This document shows positions 35,543 through 48,245 of a stretch of 64,000 bases of DNA, in pieces. This stretch comes from Pararge aegeria (taxonomy: Eukaryota; Arthropoda; Insecta; Lepidoptera; Nymphalidae). Position numbers and translations under genes: made by a program. The notes beneath the pieces were generated by a model. The model did not search any database, was not told where the DNA came from, and saw only the letters and a program-made list of their open reading frames with translations. The stretch spans positions 6,634,001 through 6,698,000 of the forward strand of contig NC_053181.1 of NCBI RefSeq assembly GCF_905163445.1, in the 5' to 3' direction. Positions within the stretch are counted from its first letter, which is position 1. Every line of letters begins with the position of its first letter.

Positions 35543-35825
35543 CTCCGACACAAAAACGGATGATTATTATTATAAGTCTAAAGTGTCTGTGAGTGTCTGC
35601 TAGTGAAATGTTGTTGGTTGATAAAAAACGGTCCAAAATGGCCGCCGCCACAAAATGGCGGTTACATCTTTTTCACAACTTCCTCAAAATGAGTTTCAAA
35701 TGAAAGAGCTTGACTAGTAGAATACTATAAAAAGAACACTGAAAAATTTAAAAACTATTATGGCCGGGATCACGATTAAGCTAATTACATATGGGCGACA
35801 GTTTACTGTGTCGGGGGTTTTAAAC
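35543..35825. mobile_element. MITE with AACCYCCGACAC termini
   Basis: The left end is TTAACCTCCGACACA and the complement of the right end is TTAAAACCCCCGACACA. The interior has CAAAATGGCCGCCGCC and GAAAGAGCTTGACTAGTAG. The target duplication is unclear in the T/A-rich flanks. Confidence 0.5.
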
Positions 35826-36469
35826 TTTTAATTTTATTACTTGTTACAATAGACCAATATAGGTATGTAGGTGCACGTTATATAACTACAAACTTTTAAG
35901 CCGCGCGCGTTCTAAAGCTTGCGCTTATTAATAATTATCTTAATGACTACATAGTGTACATCTACCTCAATGAATCAGGTACTAAAAGTAAAGTTTTTTC
36001 AATCTTACTGGTAGTGCCAAATATACAACCTATGATATATACCTTTGATATTAAGTACAGATAGCCTTTCAACATATTTAAACAAACGACTGAGTGTGGG
36101 TGAATAATATATCTGCTCTTGCAGCGTTAATAACCCACTATTTGAAACCTTCAATCACGTTAACATAGCCAATCGCTAATGAACGCCCGATGACCAATTC
36201 ACGTGCTACCTAATTATTGAAAATACTCCCTAAAACAAAAGACTGCAAATAATGTGTGGGACAACAGCTGCACATATTAGTCGATAGCGCTGGGTGCCCG
36301 TCTTTGGAAATTTGAAAAATAATTTGGTATCATAGCTCATATCACTAACAAAGAATAGTTAAAAGAAGAATCGAAATCGCATTGTTAGTTGGTATGCCAA
36401 GACCATTTCTAACATTTCTTTAGTCCTAGCACTGAAGTCCTCATAAAAGTGGCAACACTTCAAGTATTC

Positions 36470-36600
36470 AGGTCAGAGGCTGGCTGCTGTCCGCTGTTCT
36501 CTATCTCCAATCATATTTATCAGATCTACACGATATTCGGGCAAAACTAAACTGTATAGTTAACCTTACAAGTAGAAAAATAAATATTGAAATAGGTAAA
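36470..36600 (-). mobile_element. Helitron internal fragment
   Basis: GTTCTCTATCTCCAATCATA and TTATCAGATCTACACGATAT parallel 340-460 of the complete Helitron. Confidence 0.4.
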
Positions 36601-36752
36601 TAGGTTGTTAAAAATGGGTATGAGCCCTGATCAGTTATATGTTGATTATCTCGAGAACCACTCAACACATTTTAATGCAGTTTTTATCATTCGACTGTTT
36701 GCGGTGCGGAGGAAATCTGCAAGCAAATGTCATATATCTTTATTCATTATCG

Positions 36753-37050
36753 TTATCAACCTATTACCGGTCCACTACAGTGGCACAGTTCCTCTCGTGG
36801 CACGTAGGCCATATACCACACCAACCGGCCAAGTAAAGATTGTTGGTATTCAGTTGCCTTTGAGAGCTCTATTAAAGAGTTCTGCGGCATGCAGGTTTTT
36901 CACGATGTTTTCCTTTACCGTTTAAATGATATTTTAATTGCTTCAATTAAAAATGTCATCACTTCAATCAGAGGCGAGTGCGAGTGCGAGGCGATCAAAC
37001 TCGGTCCCCCTGAAATGAAATCCGAAGCCCTAACCGTAAGGCTTTCATCC
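36753..37050 (-). repeat. SINE-B, near full-length
   Basis: ATCAACCTATTACCGGTCC, then CACGATGTTTTCCTTTACCG and the head complement GAAGCCCTAACCGTAAGG. Confidence 0.65.
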
Positions 37051-37939
37051 CTTATTATTGTTATTAACAGGTAGGAAAATAGGTCAGTTTCATTCGTAGC
37101 CCGCCAACCTGCTTTGGAGCAGATTGGCGATTCAATGCTCCTAAACTCTGTCCTATGCCCTGCACTAGGACATTATTTGGGATGAAGATGATGATAATAA
37201 AGAGGTACCTAATTAATTAATTAAATACAATAAATACCACGTATAACTTGTTGGTACGTTAATAACAAAACCTACTTGAATTTAATTGCGTATTTACATC
37301 TTCGCCCATCGTTCTAGTTTTTCTGGAACAGCAAGTTCTATAAAGTTGTTTCACGGTCATAGGAAGGCTTCAAATGAAAATCAATAACTGTATCAAGAAA
37401 GTTATTTTATGGCAGTTGCAGAATACTTAACTAGGTTGTTTAAATAGTCTGTAAAAAAAGTACCTACATACCTACTAGTTCCACGGTAGGTAAATTATTT
37501 TCGCGGTTTGTAAGCGGCTTCGGAACGACGGAAGGCAGGCGTCGCGTCGTGGCGTCGGTTGCTTCATAGACTCGGCATGAAATCTAGCTTCTTAGTTTCC
37601 TTTCGACTGCCATTACCTTAGATTAGATGTTGAAAAAATATTGTAACGCCGACAAAGTCGTGCTCCACACTAGCTATTTATACAACATAGCTCAGGTGGT
37701 AAAGGATTCAATTAAGCGCGTATATTGGAAGGTTCCACATCTAACCTCATAGATCTTTGTTGTAGAGCTACCTAGTTAGCCTAGTAATTTCCCGCCGTAC
37801 CTAGGTAGGTACCTATATTAGAATATATTATATATTAGAAAACAGCACAACGGCAAGGCTCAGAAGTCAGAGTTCAATGAGTAAAGCTATGGAAATAAAG
37901 CACTTCTTTTCTACACTTAGGCATAAATATTCATTATTC

Positions 37940-38350
37940 CCCTCGTAGATCCGTTGCATCTTACGTTCCTACCTGTCACTAATTAAATACCTATAATCAA
38001 GATAATTATATTATTTTCGATTCAGAAAGAGATAGCTAGTTATAAATATTTTGACGACCTCCCTGGCGCAACGGTGAGCTATATGGATTCAAGAGAGAGA
38101 ATTTATAATTTCTGAATTTTCTCTGGTCTGTTGGGGGGCTTTCGCCGTGGCTAGTTACCCCCCTACCGACAAAGACGTGCCGCTAAAAGATTAAGAGTTC
38201 CGGTGCGCTGTCGCGTGGAAACAAATTAGGGGTATGACTACCACACTCCCTAACAGGTTAGCCCGCTACCATCTTAAGACTGCATCATCACTTACCACCA
38301 GGTAAGATTGCAGTCAAGGGCTTAATTGTAAGTGTAATAAAAAAAAAAAT
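37940..38350 (+). repeat. Composite SINE-D unit
   Basis: A 110-bp leader (37940-38050) is shared, inverted, with 27091-27200. SINE-D follows (38052-38350), with head CCTCCCTGGCGCAACGGTGA, an internal deletion around the B-box, and a poly(A) end. Confidence 0.65.
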
Positions 38351-39335
38351 CATTTCTTCCATAAACCTACCTGGTTACTTGAACTTACGCAACTTGTCTG
38401 TCTCTTTAAATTATGCAATAGCAATAAAATTACGTCTATTTTATGAGCGTTTTTTTAGCACGTCGTCTAATAAATATTCAAATTTGCAAAGGATTTTGCG
38501 GACTTTGCTATCATACATATTGTACCTTACCGTGAACTAGTTTCTCGTAACGACGTAGGCAGTTAAATCAATAAAAAAGATTTTAGGTGGACAGCCTATC
38601 GCACAGTTAGTTTATTAGTTTTGATATCAAAATTGATAAATTATTATCTTTAATAATTATGCCCAGCCAAACTGGTTTCTTTGTAGTTAAAGTTTACTTC
38701 ACACACATCACATCACATCAGCATAGGCGTCTTATGCTTTTTAATAGCCCTTAGGTGATTTTTTTAAACCAAAGACACTCAAAGCAGTCTCTTATCGTGT
38801 GTACACAAAAGGAAAAAAGGAGAGGTGCGATATAAATGGGAGTCAAACAAAGTAGCTAGATGCTAGATAGCACTTTAACAAGCCGTCAAAAACACATTAA
38901 GTTATTGAATTTGCAAAAGTTTTATCAAAATAGCATCATCAATCTGATATATTAACATGGCCTTTAAAGTACCATCGATCTGTGATTTGTAGGCCATATG
39001 TCTATTTGGTTGCCTTGTATGAGAAAAGTACTGCTCTATCAAGGTACATGACACATCCATTCCAAATTGAGAAATAATGTAAATCTGGTGCTTCGTTTGA
39101 AACCTTGTAAACTTGGGAGGATCTGTTGCCAAATCATGACATTTCGTTGTCCATATGAAACGATAGATTAAAGTCAAAAGTCCCTGTGGCTTAACTTTCA
39201 AACAAAATCGAAATAACTTCATCAATAACACTCTGTAAAATGCCAACAACACATTCTAAATACGTATACTTAAGACACAAAGCGTTTAGGAATGTGTAAA
39301 ACTAAATGAAAACAAAAGAAATAATCAAAATTAAG
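38351..39335. other. No recognisable gene
   Basis: A 116-residue minus-strand open frame (38902-39252) lies downstream of the Spot14-like 3' end. It resembles nothing I know and may be chance or extended 3' UTR. Confidence 0.3.
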
Positions 39336-39341
39336 TTTATT
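39336..39341 (-). terminator. Poly(A) signal AATAAA of the Spot14/MID1IP1-like gene
   Basis: TTTATT on the plus strand is AATAAA on the gene strand, about 140 bp past the stop codon. It is the first canonical signal downstream and would give a short 3' UTR (39478 to about 39320). A longer 3' UTR is possible. Confidence 0.5.
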
Positions 39342-39478
39342 TAAATAATAACCACATAACTTACTGAGATTCCCCATACACGCCCCAGCCCTATAACCTA
39401 TATTTACAGTGGGCCGCTTAACCTATATGTACAACGTGTGGGAGAGGTTTCAATCACAGGGCAAAAAGCGTTTTGAGT

Positions 39479-39938
39479 CTACACAGGTGATCCTACTTCT
39501 TCTTGATAGGATCTTGTGAGGTGTGCTGCGGCTGCAGTGAGATTGCGTAGACAGTAGCGGAGTCCTCTAAGGTGACGTCGACAGGCAGCGGCGGATCTGG
39601 CTGCGGATTCCCTTTCGTCTTCTCCGTCTATTCCAGAGTCTCCGGCAGCACTTGAAGCGTCGCTCTCCGTGTCACTTATGTCACTAATACGCCTTCCACG
39701 CTCTACTTGCTCCTCTGCCTCTCCCGCCCACAACAATTCAGTCTTCAAATCGTTCAGCATAGCGAATAGGCTGAACGGGTCATCGTCACCTTCCTGTGGC
39801 AGGTTCATCAATCGACATGGCACCAGCACCGTCTCGTCCATGGTGTTTACCGTTTTGACGAACTTCTCCATGTCGTTCAAGACACTCTGTTTAGAGAATT
39901 CAGTGTTGTCATTTCGCGCAATTTTCTTCAAGCTGTTC
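39479..39938 (-). CDS. Spot14/MID1IP1-family protein, coding exon 2 (C-terminal ~152 residues)
   Basis: This exon encodes most of a roughly 169-residue protein of the Spot14/MID1-interacting protein 1 family. In vertebrates these small cytosolic proteins regulate lipogenesis, binding acetyl-CoA carboxylase and the microtubule-associated MID1. The recognisable blocks are an N-terminal segment with VLNDMEKFVKTVNTMDETV followed by LVPCRLM, a middle FAMLNDLKTELLW, an acidic/serine-rich linker, and a C-terminal HLRGLRYCLRNLT...LTRSYQEEVG; these correspond in order to the family's conserved blocks. The stop is TAG at 39481-39479. The exon starts at 39938, directly after a TTGTTACAG acceptor (AG at 39940-39939). 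The open frame continues upstream to 39958 only through a TTG, so that is not the start. The family call rests on my recognition of motifs, not on a search. Confidence 0.85.
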
Positions 39939-40015
39939 CTGTAACAATGGAGAATCAAAATTAATAAGTTATTCAGACAACTTTGGTAAAAGATATTTTC
40001 AATAAATTATGGTTT

Positions 40016-40325
40016 TTTGAAGCAGTCAAAGCTCATTGGATAGGAGCTTGATTCGCTTTCGGGAGGCCGAATTCGAATCCCTCCTCCATACCTCCAACTT
40101 TTTTACGTTATGTGCGTTTTAAGTAATTAAAATATTACTTGCTTCAACAGTCAAGGAAAACATCGTGGGGAAACCTGCATGTCTGAGAGATCTACATAAT
40201 GTTCTCAAAGGTGTCTAGAGTCCACCAATCCGCACTGGGCCAGCGTGGTGGACTGCCGACTTAATTTCTCATTGTGGGAGGAGAACTGTACTAATGGGTT
40301 GATGTGGTGATGATGATGATATATT
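40016..40325 (+). repeat. SINE-B in the Spot14-like intron
   Basis: Head-like GCTCATTGGATAGGAGC, GAATTCGAATCCC, then TTACTTGCTTCAACAGTC and AATCCGCACTGGGCCAGCG, with a (GAT)n tail. Confidence 0.7.
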
Positions 40326-42867
40326 AGGACATGCTTCAATGTGTTCATTGAAATTTTAGACCTAAACACATATGGCAACTTAGCTACTGTGACATAATGG
40401 AATTGGATTTGATTTAAAAGCTTCTTTTTCTAGAATATCTATAAGATTACAACAGATTCATCAACAAATTTATTTACATGAATGTCATTTGTTACTTGAG
40501 ATGCAAGACCATATTAAAATCTTGGACTTATGGACACATACATATACATGTAATATCCATAGGTAAACCATGCAAACAAGATACCATGGGGTTGGGGCAA
40601 AAAAATATTAGATTCAATGATAATGAATTTAATTGTGCCTTTTATTTTTTGATTGCATTTCCTTTAATTTCACTAAAGGAAATTAAAATAAAAAAAATAC
40701 CTTTGATAAATATATTTGAAGTAATGTATTTTAAAAAACCTGTACATGGTGTCCCTGGCCTAAGGTTATTCAAGAGAAGAAGGGCGGAATCATCAGTGCA
40801 TTAATATCACATAAAGAGTAGGCAAGTGCTTTGTTGTCTGTCTGTATGAAGACTAGTTCACTGGCCACAGCTAAATAAGATTTAATAACTGAATCTTATC
40901 TTTCAATATGACTGAATTTTGGTCATGAGGCATAATCCAATAGAATGTGACATTGTAGTTAATCAAGGACAACCTAATCTAATTTACAAATTGGCCTACT
41001 CCGTCTCAATATAGATATAACATGATTTAAACTAAAAAGAATCCTCCATGTGCTATCGAGTACATGGAGTATATAGCTATTAGATAGTTTTGGAATTAGG
41101 GGACAAATATATGGAATTATGGAACTTGTCACATGCCCATTTATGACAAATAACATGAGGCAAGGACAAACTGTCATGTTACATAACATTTCCATCCATA
41201 TAGAAAAGTTTATGCAAACACAAAATGCTCAAACAATACTGTTTTAACAAGACACGTAGAGGCAGGACTTATAAGTAGTCTTATTTGTTATTTGTTGTTA
41301 TAAATGTGACAGTTAAAGCTACACACTAGCACAGCCCAAATCTGTGCTAAGCTAGAGGCTGGGCTCTACATATGATCTCATAACTGTTTCAACAGTGAAA
41401 GTATTGTAAAGTTGTGAGTTTTGGAAAACAACTTTACATAAAATATTTTTAGAGGGATATTATTTAATCCTATAAATTGTCTGCATACAAATTCTTATAA
41501 GAATATTTATTATCATCCCCTAGGGCCTTGTACACACCCAGAACCAAATAAGTTTTTATGGTATGCGTGCAGGAAAAAATAAGCATAAAGCAGGTATCTA
41601 ACATATCTTAACGGTAACTTTTACTTTGGAAGATACAGAATGCCTGGCACCATAAAGGTAAAGATTTAAACATTTAATGCAGTTAAATGTCGTCATAATC
41701 AATTTCAAAATTCAATCAAAAGCGATAAAGAAAGCACTTAGGTTTAAATATAAAGTGCAAACAGCTTCATTCAGTATGTGGAATCTTTTGATTTTTTCAG
41801 AATCATAAAATTGAAATCCCAGATCCTCTGAAACATAATTGATTTCAGTAATTTTTACCAAAAGAATGACTGATTCAGATGGGTGATATACAGTGTCTTC
41901 TGATGCATTAAGTGATGTGACAGACAATATGGGTTTAAATTGCTGTAAGTTGTATTGATGTAAATCATGTAGAGTACAACATGTCTAGCTTCACCTCTAC
42001 ATTACACAAAAAACAATTCACCTAACTTTGAAAGAAATCTCTAGACTAAAGCTAGTTTACTAATAAACTTCATATAGTTAAATATATAAATATGTACCAC
42101 ATATATTAAACTATGTGGGTACCTACCTAGGTATTACTTCCTTAGTAACTAATTCTGCCGGCTACACCAGCATAAACTGACATTGTTTGTGTGGGTGAAA
42201 CCAAATCTCCTACTACTAAACAAACGGCAAGTAGAACTATATAATATGTAGATTCCCTCTTTTGGTGTAACTTATAATATTTCTTTTAATTCAATTATTC
42301 TATAATGTATTATTTTTGTTTTCTAATATGTTCATAAAGATGGGTTTTTACCGATAACAAATATAATACTCTTCAACCTATATTAAATATAAATGGTTAT
42401 ATGTTCAAACAATTCATACAGTGTAGTTACAGTTACTTCAGAATGCGACAATAGAGCATGTTCATAAATTTTATCAGCAGCTCTTTTAAATTTAATCTCA
42501 AAGTGGCCTTGTGTCTTTTAACACAAAGGCATTTATGAATTTTGCAAGTAGTTACATAAAAGAGTAAACATACAGGTTGACAGATGCTGACACTGCTTTA
42601 GCATCATTTGCATATCATTTTGATAACATCTAACATGCAAATGAGTAAAGGGGACAAAGTGGAGGTATTTGTCTTATATATAACATAACTTAAGATTCTA
42701 TACTATCTTTGGGATCAAAGCAATATAAATAATAAAACTTAGCTGAAATATTGTAAGAACTCAAAATGATAGGTTGTCAAGTAAGGAATTTAGGATAAGG
42801 AACTAATTCTAATGTACCTAATGATTCAAATTTTACAAGAACCCACAAAACTGTTCCTATTTCAGAC

Positions 42868-43086
42868 TTGAGTGGTGCAGTGGGCAGTGATCCTGCTTTT
42901 GGAGTCAATGTTGTGGATTAGATTCTCACAACTGGAAAATGTTTTGTGTGATCAACATGAATGTTTTTTAGTGTCTGGGTGTTCATATAAATATTACGAG
43001 TATTTATGTTTATTTATAATTTATTCGTCAGTTATCTAAGTACCCATAACACAAGCTATGCTTACTTTGGGGCTAGATGGCAATGG
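42868..43086 (+). repeat. SINE-1 in the Spot14-like intron
   Basis: AGTGGTGCAGTGGGCAGTG, a mutated B-box (GGATTAGATTCTC), CTGGAAAATG, and GGGGCTAGATGGCAATGG. Confidence 0.7.
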
Positions 43087-44580
43087 TTTTTTTTCCTATT
43101 TTGGAGCATTAATGTTTTAATTTGTTTATCTTTACCTAAACCCGAGATCAGGCAACTGAACTATGTAAATCTTGTTGTACCTTGCAGTTGTTTCATTTAA
43201 ACTGGCCACTAGTAAAATCAGTTAGGCCAGTTGACCCTGGGTTAATACAGAGAACATGTGATGATGAATACTTTTTATGCTTTCTTACTATTATACTTAT
43301 TTATGTACAATTGTATGCATTACTTTGTTTTAATATGATTAAAAAAGTTTTACATACAAGGAGTCAAGTTAATTGTTATGTTTTAGGGTCAAGTATAAAG
43401 TAAATTGACCCTGATGTTAATTTATTTATTGGATTGGATTCATGTACAACCTCATTATTGAATTCAGTGCTAATTAATTGAATGGTATGTTTTGTTAATT
43501 TGTTAATGTTTTTCTTTCTTTTCCATGGCCCTTTGTACTGCAAATTGGCTTTGGTAAAGTTATAGAATTACTTATGACTATACTGTAATACAAGTATGCA
43601 ACCGTTATAAAGTTTAAAATGACTGATAGGTTGCAAACAGGAATAGCAATGCCAATGGAACTAAATTTCACCATGACCATTATTATTAACTAAACTACTA
43701 GAATATATTATATGAATTAATAAAAATGTCTTGTAAATAATTATTTTTATACCAAATAAAACAAATAGCCAATCTCCATACTCAGAAGCCGGAAGAAACT
43801 GTTATGAAACAAGCTGCTATTTATCAACATCTTTATTTTTTGAAGAAGGATGCAGAGCAACTTACAAAGGATTTCTGTACTCTGTACTGACAATGTGACA
43901 ATATAAATAATTTGTATTCATTTTTAAATCTAGCTTATGTCCATACCTAGCAAATTCTCACAATATAAAGCTACAGTTACATCATTAACCTATTTTGTCA
44001 GGACCTTCAGTCTTTAAAACTATCGACTCAATATAACCGTAATTGAGATAACCCCAAACTTAATTTGCTACGTAAAAAATAAGTATCGATTGCGAAATGT
44101 ACATTTTTGGAAGACTATGAAGGTTACATACAATTTAAAGGGACTTGTTTTAGACATGAAATGTAATAAGACCTGTTAAAACAGTTTGGTCAATTAGTAA
44201 AGGTTTAATCATTGATATTTCGTGAGTCAGGCTCTCTGCGCACGCCCAATAAAGCCTGCCCAATGCAGGATAACCTCATTGACGATAAAGTCGAGCAAAC
44301 ATAAAAAAAAGATCGTTCGACACCGTTGGAGTGACGCCACAACTCTAGCCAGCCAATATGCTGCAGATTGCAGAGGTTGCGACATTTATACGATGCATAA
44401 TGTTAATGTGAAAGGAATTCAAGATTTCGTCAATCCACATGCCTACAACTGAGATCTTTATATTTTCTTTCTAGAACATTTTTTATTCAAACTCTATTCT
44501 AGGTTAAGACAAAGGCAGTGAAGAACTAGCCCAAGGGCCGATACATGAAGCAGCCATTATCGGATGATTTTTGTACTAAC

Positions 44581-44630
44581 CTGCTGTTCTCCAATTTGGT
44601 CGATATGTCGGTATTGAAAGACATCTTCAT
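44581..44630 (-). CDS. Spot14/MID1IP1-family gene, coding exon 1 (first 16 codons)
   Basis: On the minus strand an ATG at 44630 opens MKMSFNTDISTKLENS plus two bases (AG), then meets a strong donor GTTAGT directly below 44581. Exon 2 at 39938 needs exactly two bases to complete its first codon, so AG|G gives arginine and the phase matches. An in-frame TAA lies two codons upstream, so the start is at this ATG or at the one two codons later. Joined to exon 2 the protein is about 169 residues, between the usual lengths of Spot14 and MID1IP1. The pairing of exons is inferred from phase, position and the promoter-like sequence just upstream; an RNA-seq read across the junction would settle it. Confidence 0.65.
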
Positions 44631-44824
44631 GTATTATTTAAAGATCTTAAATATCACTGAACACACACGTCCTTATTTTTCACTTGGAATTTATAACTGA
44701 CGTTTATAATGAGAGCTTACGAAATGTCGCGAACTGATTTTTTAAAATAATTTTCACAGAGCACAAGCGACCGTACGCTTTCGCGAGATTTGACGTTTGG
44801 CGAGAAGTGGGGAGCGTCCTCGCG

Positions 44825-44832
44825 TATTTATA
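44825..44832 (-). promoter_or_regulatory. TATA-like box of the Spot14/MID1IP1-like gene
   Basis: TATAAATA on the minus strand lies about 195 bp upstream of the proposed ATG, in a locally GC-richer stretch (44760-44850) unlike the AT-rich surroundings. It predicts a start site near 44800-44808. Two CCAAT boxes lie further upstream. No experimental start site is visible from sequence. Confidence 0.4.
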
Positions 44833-45077
44833 TGACTACTGGATCATACGATGCGGGGCTAGCGAACTCGGAATTTATTTTATAATTATTAATACAGTGC
44901 CATGTTGGAATTGTTGTATTCCATTGATTGTAATGTATTTACAGTGTTCTTGTGTATTAGAAGTTAATATCTAAAATCTATTTTGTTGCAAGTTTATCAC
45001 ATGAATGCTGAATTTATTTAAACAATCGCGGTCTACTGGGTGCGTCCCACGAAGTCACACCACATACCGGCTCTCTG

Positions 45078-45118
45078 ATTGGTTGCTCGGATTCAATTGC
45101 TTCAATTCATTGGCCAAT
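45078..45118 (-). promoter_or_regulatory. CCAAT-box pair upstream of the Spot14/MID1IP1-like gene
   Basis: ATTGG at 45078-45082 and at 45109-45113 (CCAAT on the gene strand), with CCAAT at 45114-45118, make a small cluster 250-290 bp upstream of the TATA-like box. This is compatible with an NF-Y-type promoter, but short motifs are weak evidence. Confidence 0.3.
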
Positions 45119-45119
45119 T

Positions 45120-48100
45120 TAAATTTTACTGGTGCATGACCGGTGCACACTTTTATTTGTGATTATTTATAAATACTTTGACAAAATATACACGTAGCCC
45201 TACAATGTATGAAATCTCGAAATCAGATAGTGTTGAATTATTTTACTATAGTTCCTTTATCAAGGTCCTAAGCCAACATATTGTTAATAATATTAACAAG
45301 GTGCAAAAAAGTTCCTGCCAGGTTGTATAGGTACACTACCTACCTACTTACAGAAGTGGTCATGTTTTAGTAATTATTAATGAAAGCAAAGTAGGTATGT
45401 ACCTATTTTAATAATTATTATTCATTAGGAAACTAATTAAAAAACGGATAAATTCGACCTATATCGAAACGAACTATATCTAATAATCTGGCGGTGACAT
45501 AGATAAAATCGACGAAGTGTGATAATTAAATTGCTACATTGGTAGGTACTCACCTACCTTACCAGTTACCACCTGGGTTGAAAATTTGACCAACCTTAAT
45601 CTTTAGTTAAAATAGTTCATGCGCTGTATACCTAAATACACATTGCAGTACACCCACAGGCTATTTTGGAAACTACCTAGGTGTGGATTTGAAAATGTCT
45701 AAATACTAGGTAAATATATAGGTATATTATTTAATCATTAAGACTGTACATCTTTAATTTTTGCACTAATTACTTAACTTAAATAACTTAGATCAATCAA
45801 AATACTAATTACGTACAATATTATACGAGGATTAGTTATCTAATCCCTCTCATCGCACCAATATAGCTACCTACCCACACTGCGGTAAGACTGCGGTGCG
45901 TCGGCTACTTCAAAAACTCGGCAAGGCACAGTCTTACAATATACGAGTACCATTTACCTTAAAAGCCTAGCAAGCGTAGCGTTAGGGGTGCATGGCCAGT
46001 ATTTTTGAAAAAAATAATATTGTAAGTAACTAAAAATATTTACATTCCTCCGGATTTGTCAAATTTTGACGTTAATAGGCAGCGTTACGCTAACGTTGGG
46101 GTAAGCGTGAATGTGATGACATTAAACTACAGTTGCGGCTGCTAAGAGCCTCCTTGCATAATTTCCTCCCCTCGTTTCTTGGTTCTTATCATTAGGAAAC
46201 GGAATTCAGAACAAAATGAAATCACCTAATAATGGCATAGTCTTCAAATCAGAATATGGTTAGTGGTCAGTTTAAAAACAAATAAAAGTCAAATTAGGCT
46301 AAATAGTTTAAGTTGGTACCTACCATACATAATAGGTATATAGGTACGACAAAATATAAAAGCTTTCTTTCAGTAAGTGGGCAATTAAGGTGAAAGATCA
46401 TGAATACATTCACACGTTGCATTGTATTCAAATAAGCACCAAATACCGATCGTTTTGTTTATATTTTAATATTCGTACGTAAGTGTTGGAATTAATACGT
46501 GAATTAAGTGGTTCAAATAAATAAATCATTAGTGTGGAAATTATTTCGACATTCCTTTGTTAATTCCTATGTGAATAATAAATTTTTCGAACACCTACGA
46601 ATAGCGACGGATGCAATCTTAGGAGGCAGGGGCCTGTCTCGTTGCTTCTAAGACTAATCTAATACCTAACCTAATGTAATTTTTGTACCTACTGAGAATG
46701 AGAATGTACTTGAGAGAACCCCATTAGCGTCGAGGTGTTACAATAAACAACAAACATTCCGTTGGTCTTTTTTAGTGGATATGTACTCATAGATATCGCT
46801 TCACGACTGGCTATTTCCACATCCCCACCGCATTTCTGACCAACGTTAAAAAATACCTCATCGGTACCTATCTTCTGAGAATCCAAAGTAATTGGCTTTT
46901 TAGTAAAATGCTGTAGCGTGTGCACACCTACTGCACGCTTGCATAGTAAAAAAAAACCGACTGCACCCCCCAACGTGCCGTTTAACCATCAACCATATAC
47001 ATATTACCTAGTATCAAAGAGTAAGAACTTATCCTAAAGTTATAGATGTAGGTACATAATGTTAAAAATCATAAGTATGTGTTAGTGATAAGAACTGGCA
47101 CGGATGGCTTAACTTGCCCCTCGAGACATGTCGGTGGATAGAATAAAGTCTCGTGAGACCCTCAAATTCTGAGAATCATTCAAATTTCAAGGTGGCCTTA
47201 AACAGTCGCAACTGCATACAAGAATTATTAGGAGTCCACCAAGCGATCCTGACAAAAAGTGCCTTGACAGAGAGACAGACGGGCAAAGAATAGACACAGA
47301 GTTAAAGGGCTTTTAAGATACGGACCACGAACTAAAAAAAAAATAAAAAAACCTAAAAATAGATACCGCATGCTTAAATATCATAGTTTAGGAATCTGAT
47401 TAATTACAAGACAGTAAAGCTACAGAACAGTAGCAAGATCTCAATAGTCATTTTGGGTTAATTTAAGAGTCGGATATATTTTTTTTTAATCGGCAAAGCG
47501 TTTCCTCTAGTGCTGAAGATTTTAACGGTGGTTACTTCAAAATAAGGTGACCCACTTTAGACTTAATCATTAAAAAATAAATGTGCTAATAACTTATAGT
47601 TAACTAATATGTTCCAAAAAGTTGACCTAGGACCTGCTACTGGGGTAGCCCGTAGCAGTGCCAAACTATTAAAAAAATGGCCGCCTTTATACAAAATGCA
47701 TAATTTGACAGTCACAGTTGTAAACTGATCGCGAGTTTTGTATGGAGATGGCAGATCTCCGCCGATCAGTAAGTATTATAACTTTAGTGGAAATTTACTG
47801 AATATCCGTGATTGAGCATGCTAAACATTAGAACAACAAGGCAGTTAACAATAACTTTTTGTAGGTATTTAAGTATAATTAACTAAATAAGGTAGTGTTA
47901 GATTCGAGATTCGCCTTCCATAGATGGCAGCGGTGGTAATTTATTTATTTAACCCATAACAGGCTCCAAAAGTTCAAAGACCATGGTTTCGGGAAAACTT
48001 CCTGTTAATTTATAAATCAACAACTATCTTAGGGGTGTCAGGTTTTTTGGACCTTTGTGTTCAGAAGGTATGCATTTTTTTTTTTATATACTCCCTGGAG

Positions 48101-48140
48101 CGCTGATTTCCTCCGATGTGGTGGTCGGAGACCTTTTGTA
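45120..48140. other. No confident gene
   Basis: Upstream of the Spot14-like promoter. A minus-strand 94-residue open frame at 46689-46973 starts from a non-ATG-dependent call and matches nothing I know; it ends at a CCGACTGCACCCCCC motif resembling MITE ends. Confidence 0.3.
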
Positions 48141-48159
48141 TTCTTTTAACTTTAATTAA

Positions 48160-48245
48160 GTATTTTTATTTGTTTATTTATGTATTATTAATTATTGTTA
48201 ATTTATTTATTTATCTATTTATTGTTTATTTATTTATTATTATTA
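48160..48245 (+). repeat. (TTTA)n-like low-complexity tract
   Basis: Repeated TTTAT/TTAT units. The 68-residue hydrophobic open frame here is an artefact of composition. Confidence 0.8.

Larger units (their letters stand above)
39939..44580 (-). other. Intron of the Spot14/MID1IP1-like gene
   Basis: The intron runs from GTTAGT at the exon 1 edge to TTGTTACAG at the exon 2 edge, about 4.6 kb. It contains a full SINE-B copy at about 40016-40325 and a SINE-1 copy at about 42868-43086, both on the plus strand and so antisense to the gene. The remainder is AT-rich and I recognise no further exon. A plus-strand open frame at about 44222-44452 near exon 1 starts with GTG and resembles nothing I know. 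Confidence 0.6.

Noticed and set aside
38902..39252. 116-residue minus-strand open frame downstream of the Spot14-like gene
   Set aside because: Its start is not ATG, it has no recognisable motif, and other AT-rich regions here give chance frames of similar length.
39669..39944. 91-residue plus-strand frame opposite exon 2 of the Spot14-like gene
   Set aside because: It is the antisense shadow of the real coding exon.
44222..44452. 76-residue plus-strand frame beside exon 1 of the Spot14-like gene
   Set aside because: It begins with GTG, lies antisense in the intron and shows no known motif. I kept it only as a remark.
47744..47767. ATGGAGATGGCAGATCTCCG followed by a GTAAGT donor
   Set aside because: It could be a first coding exon, but it joins out of frame (immediate TAA) to the only other exon-like segment at 51427, and has no other support.
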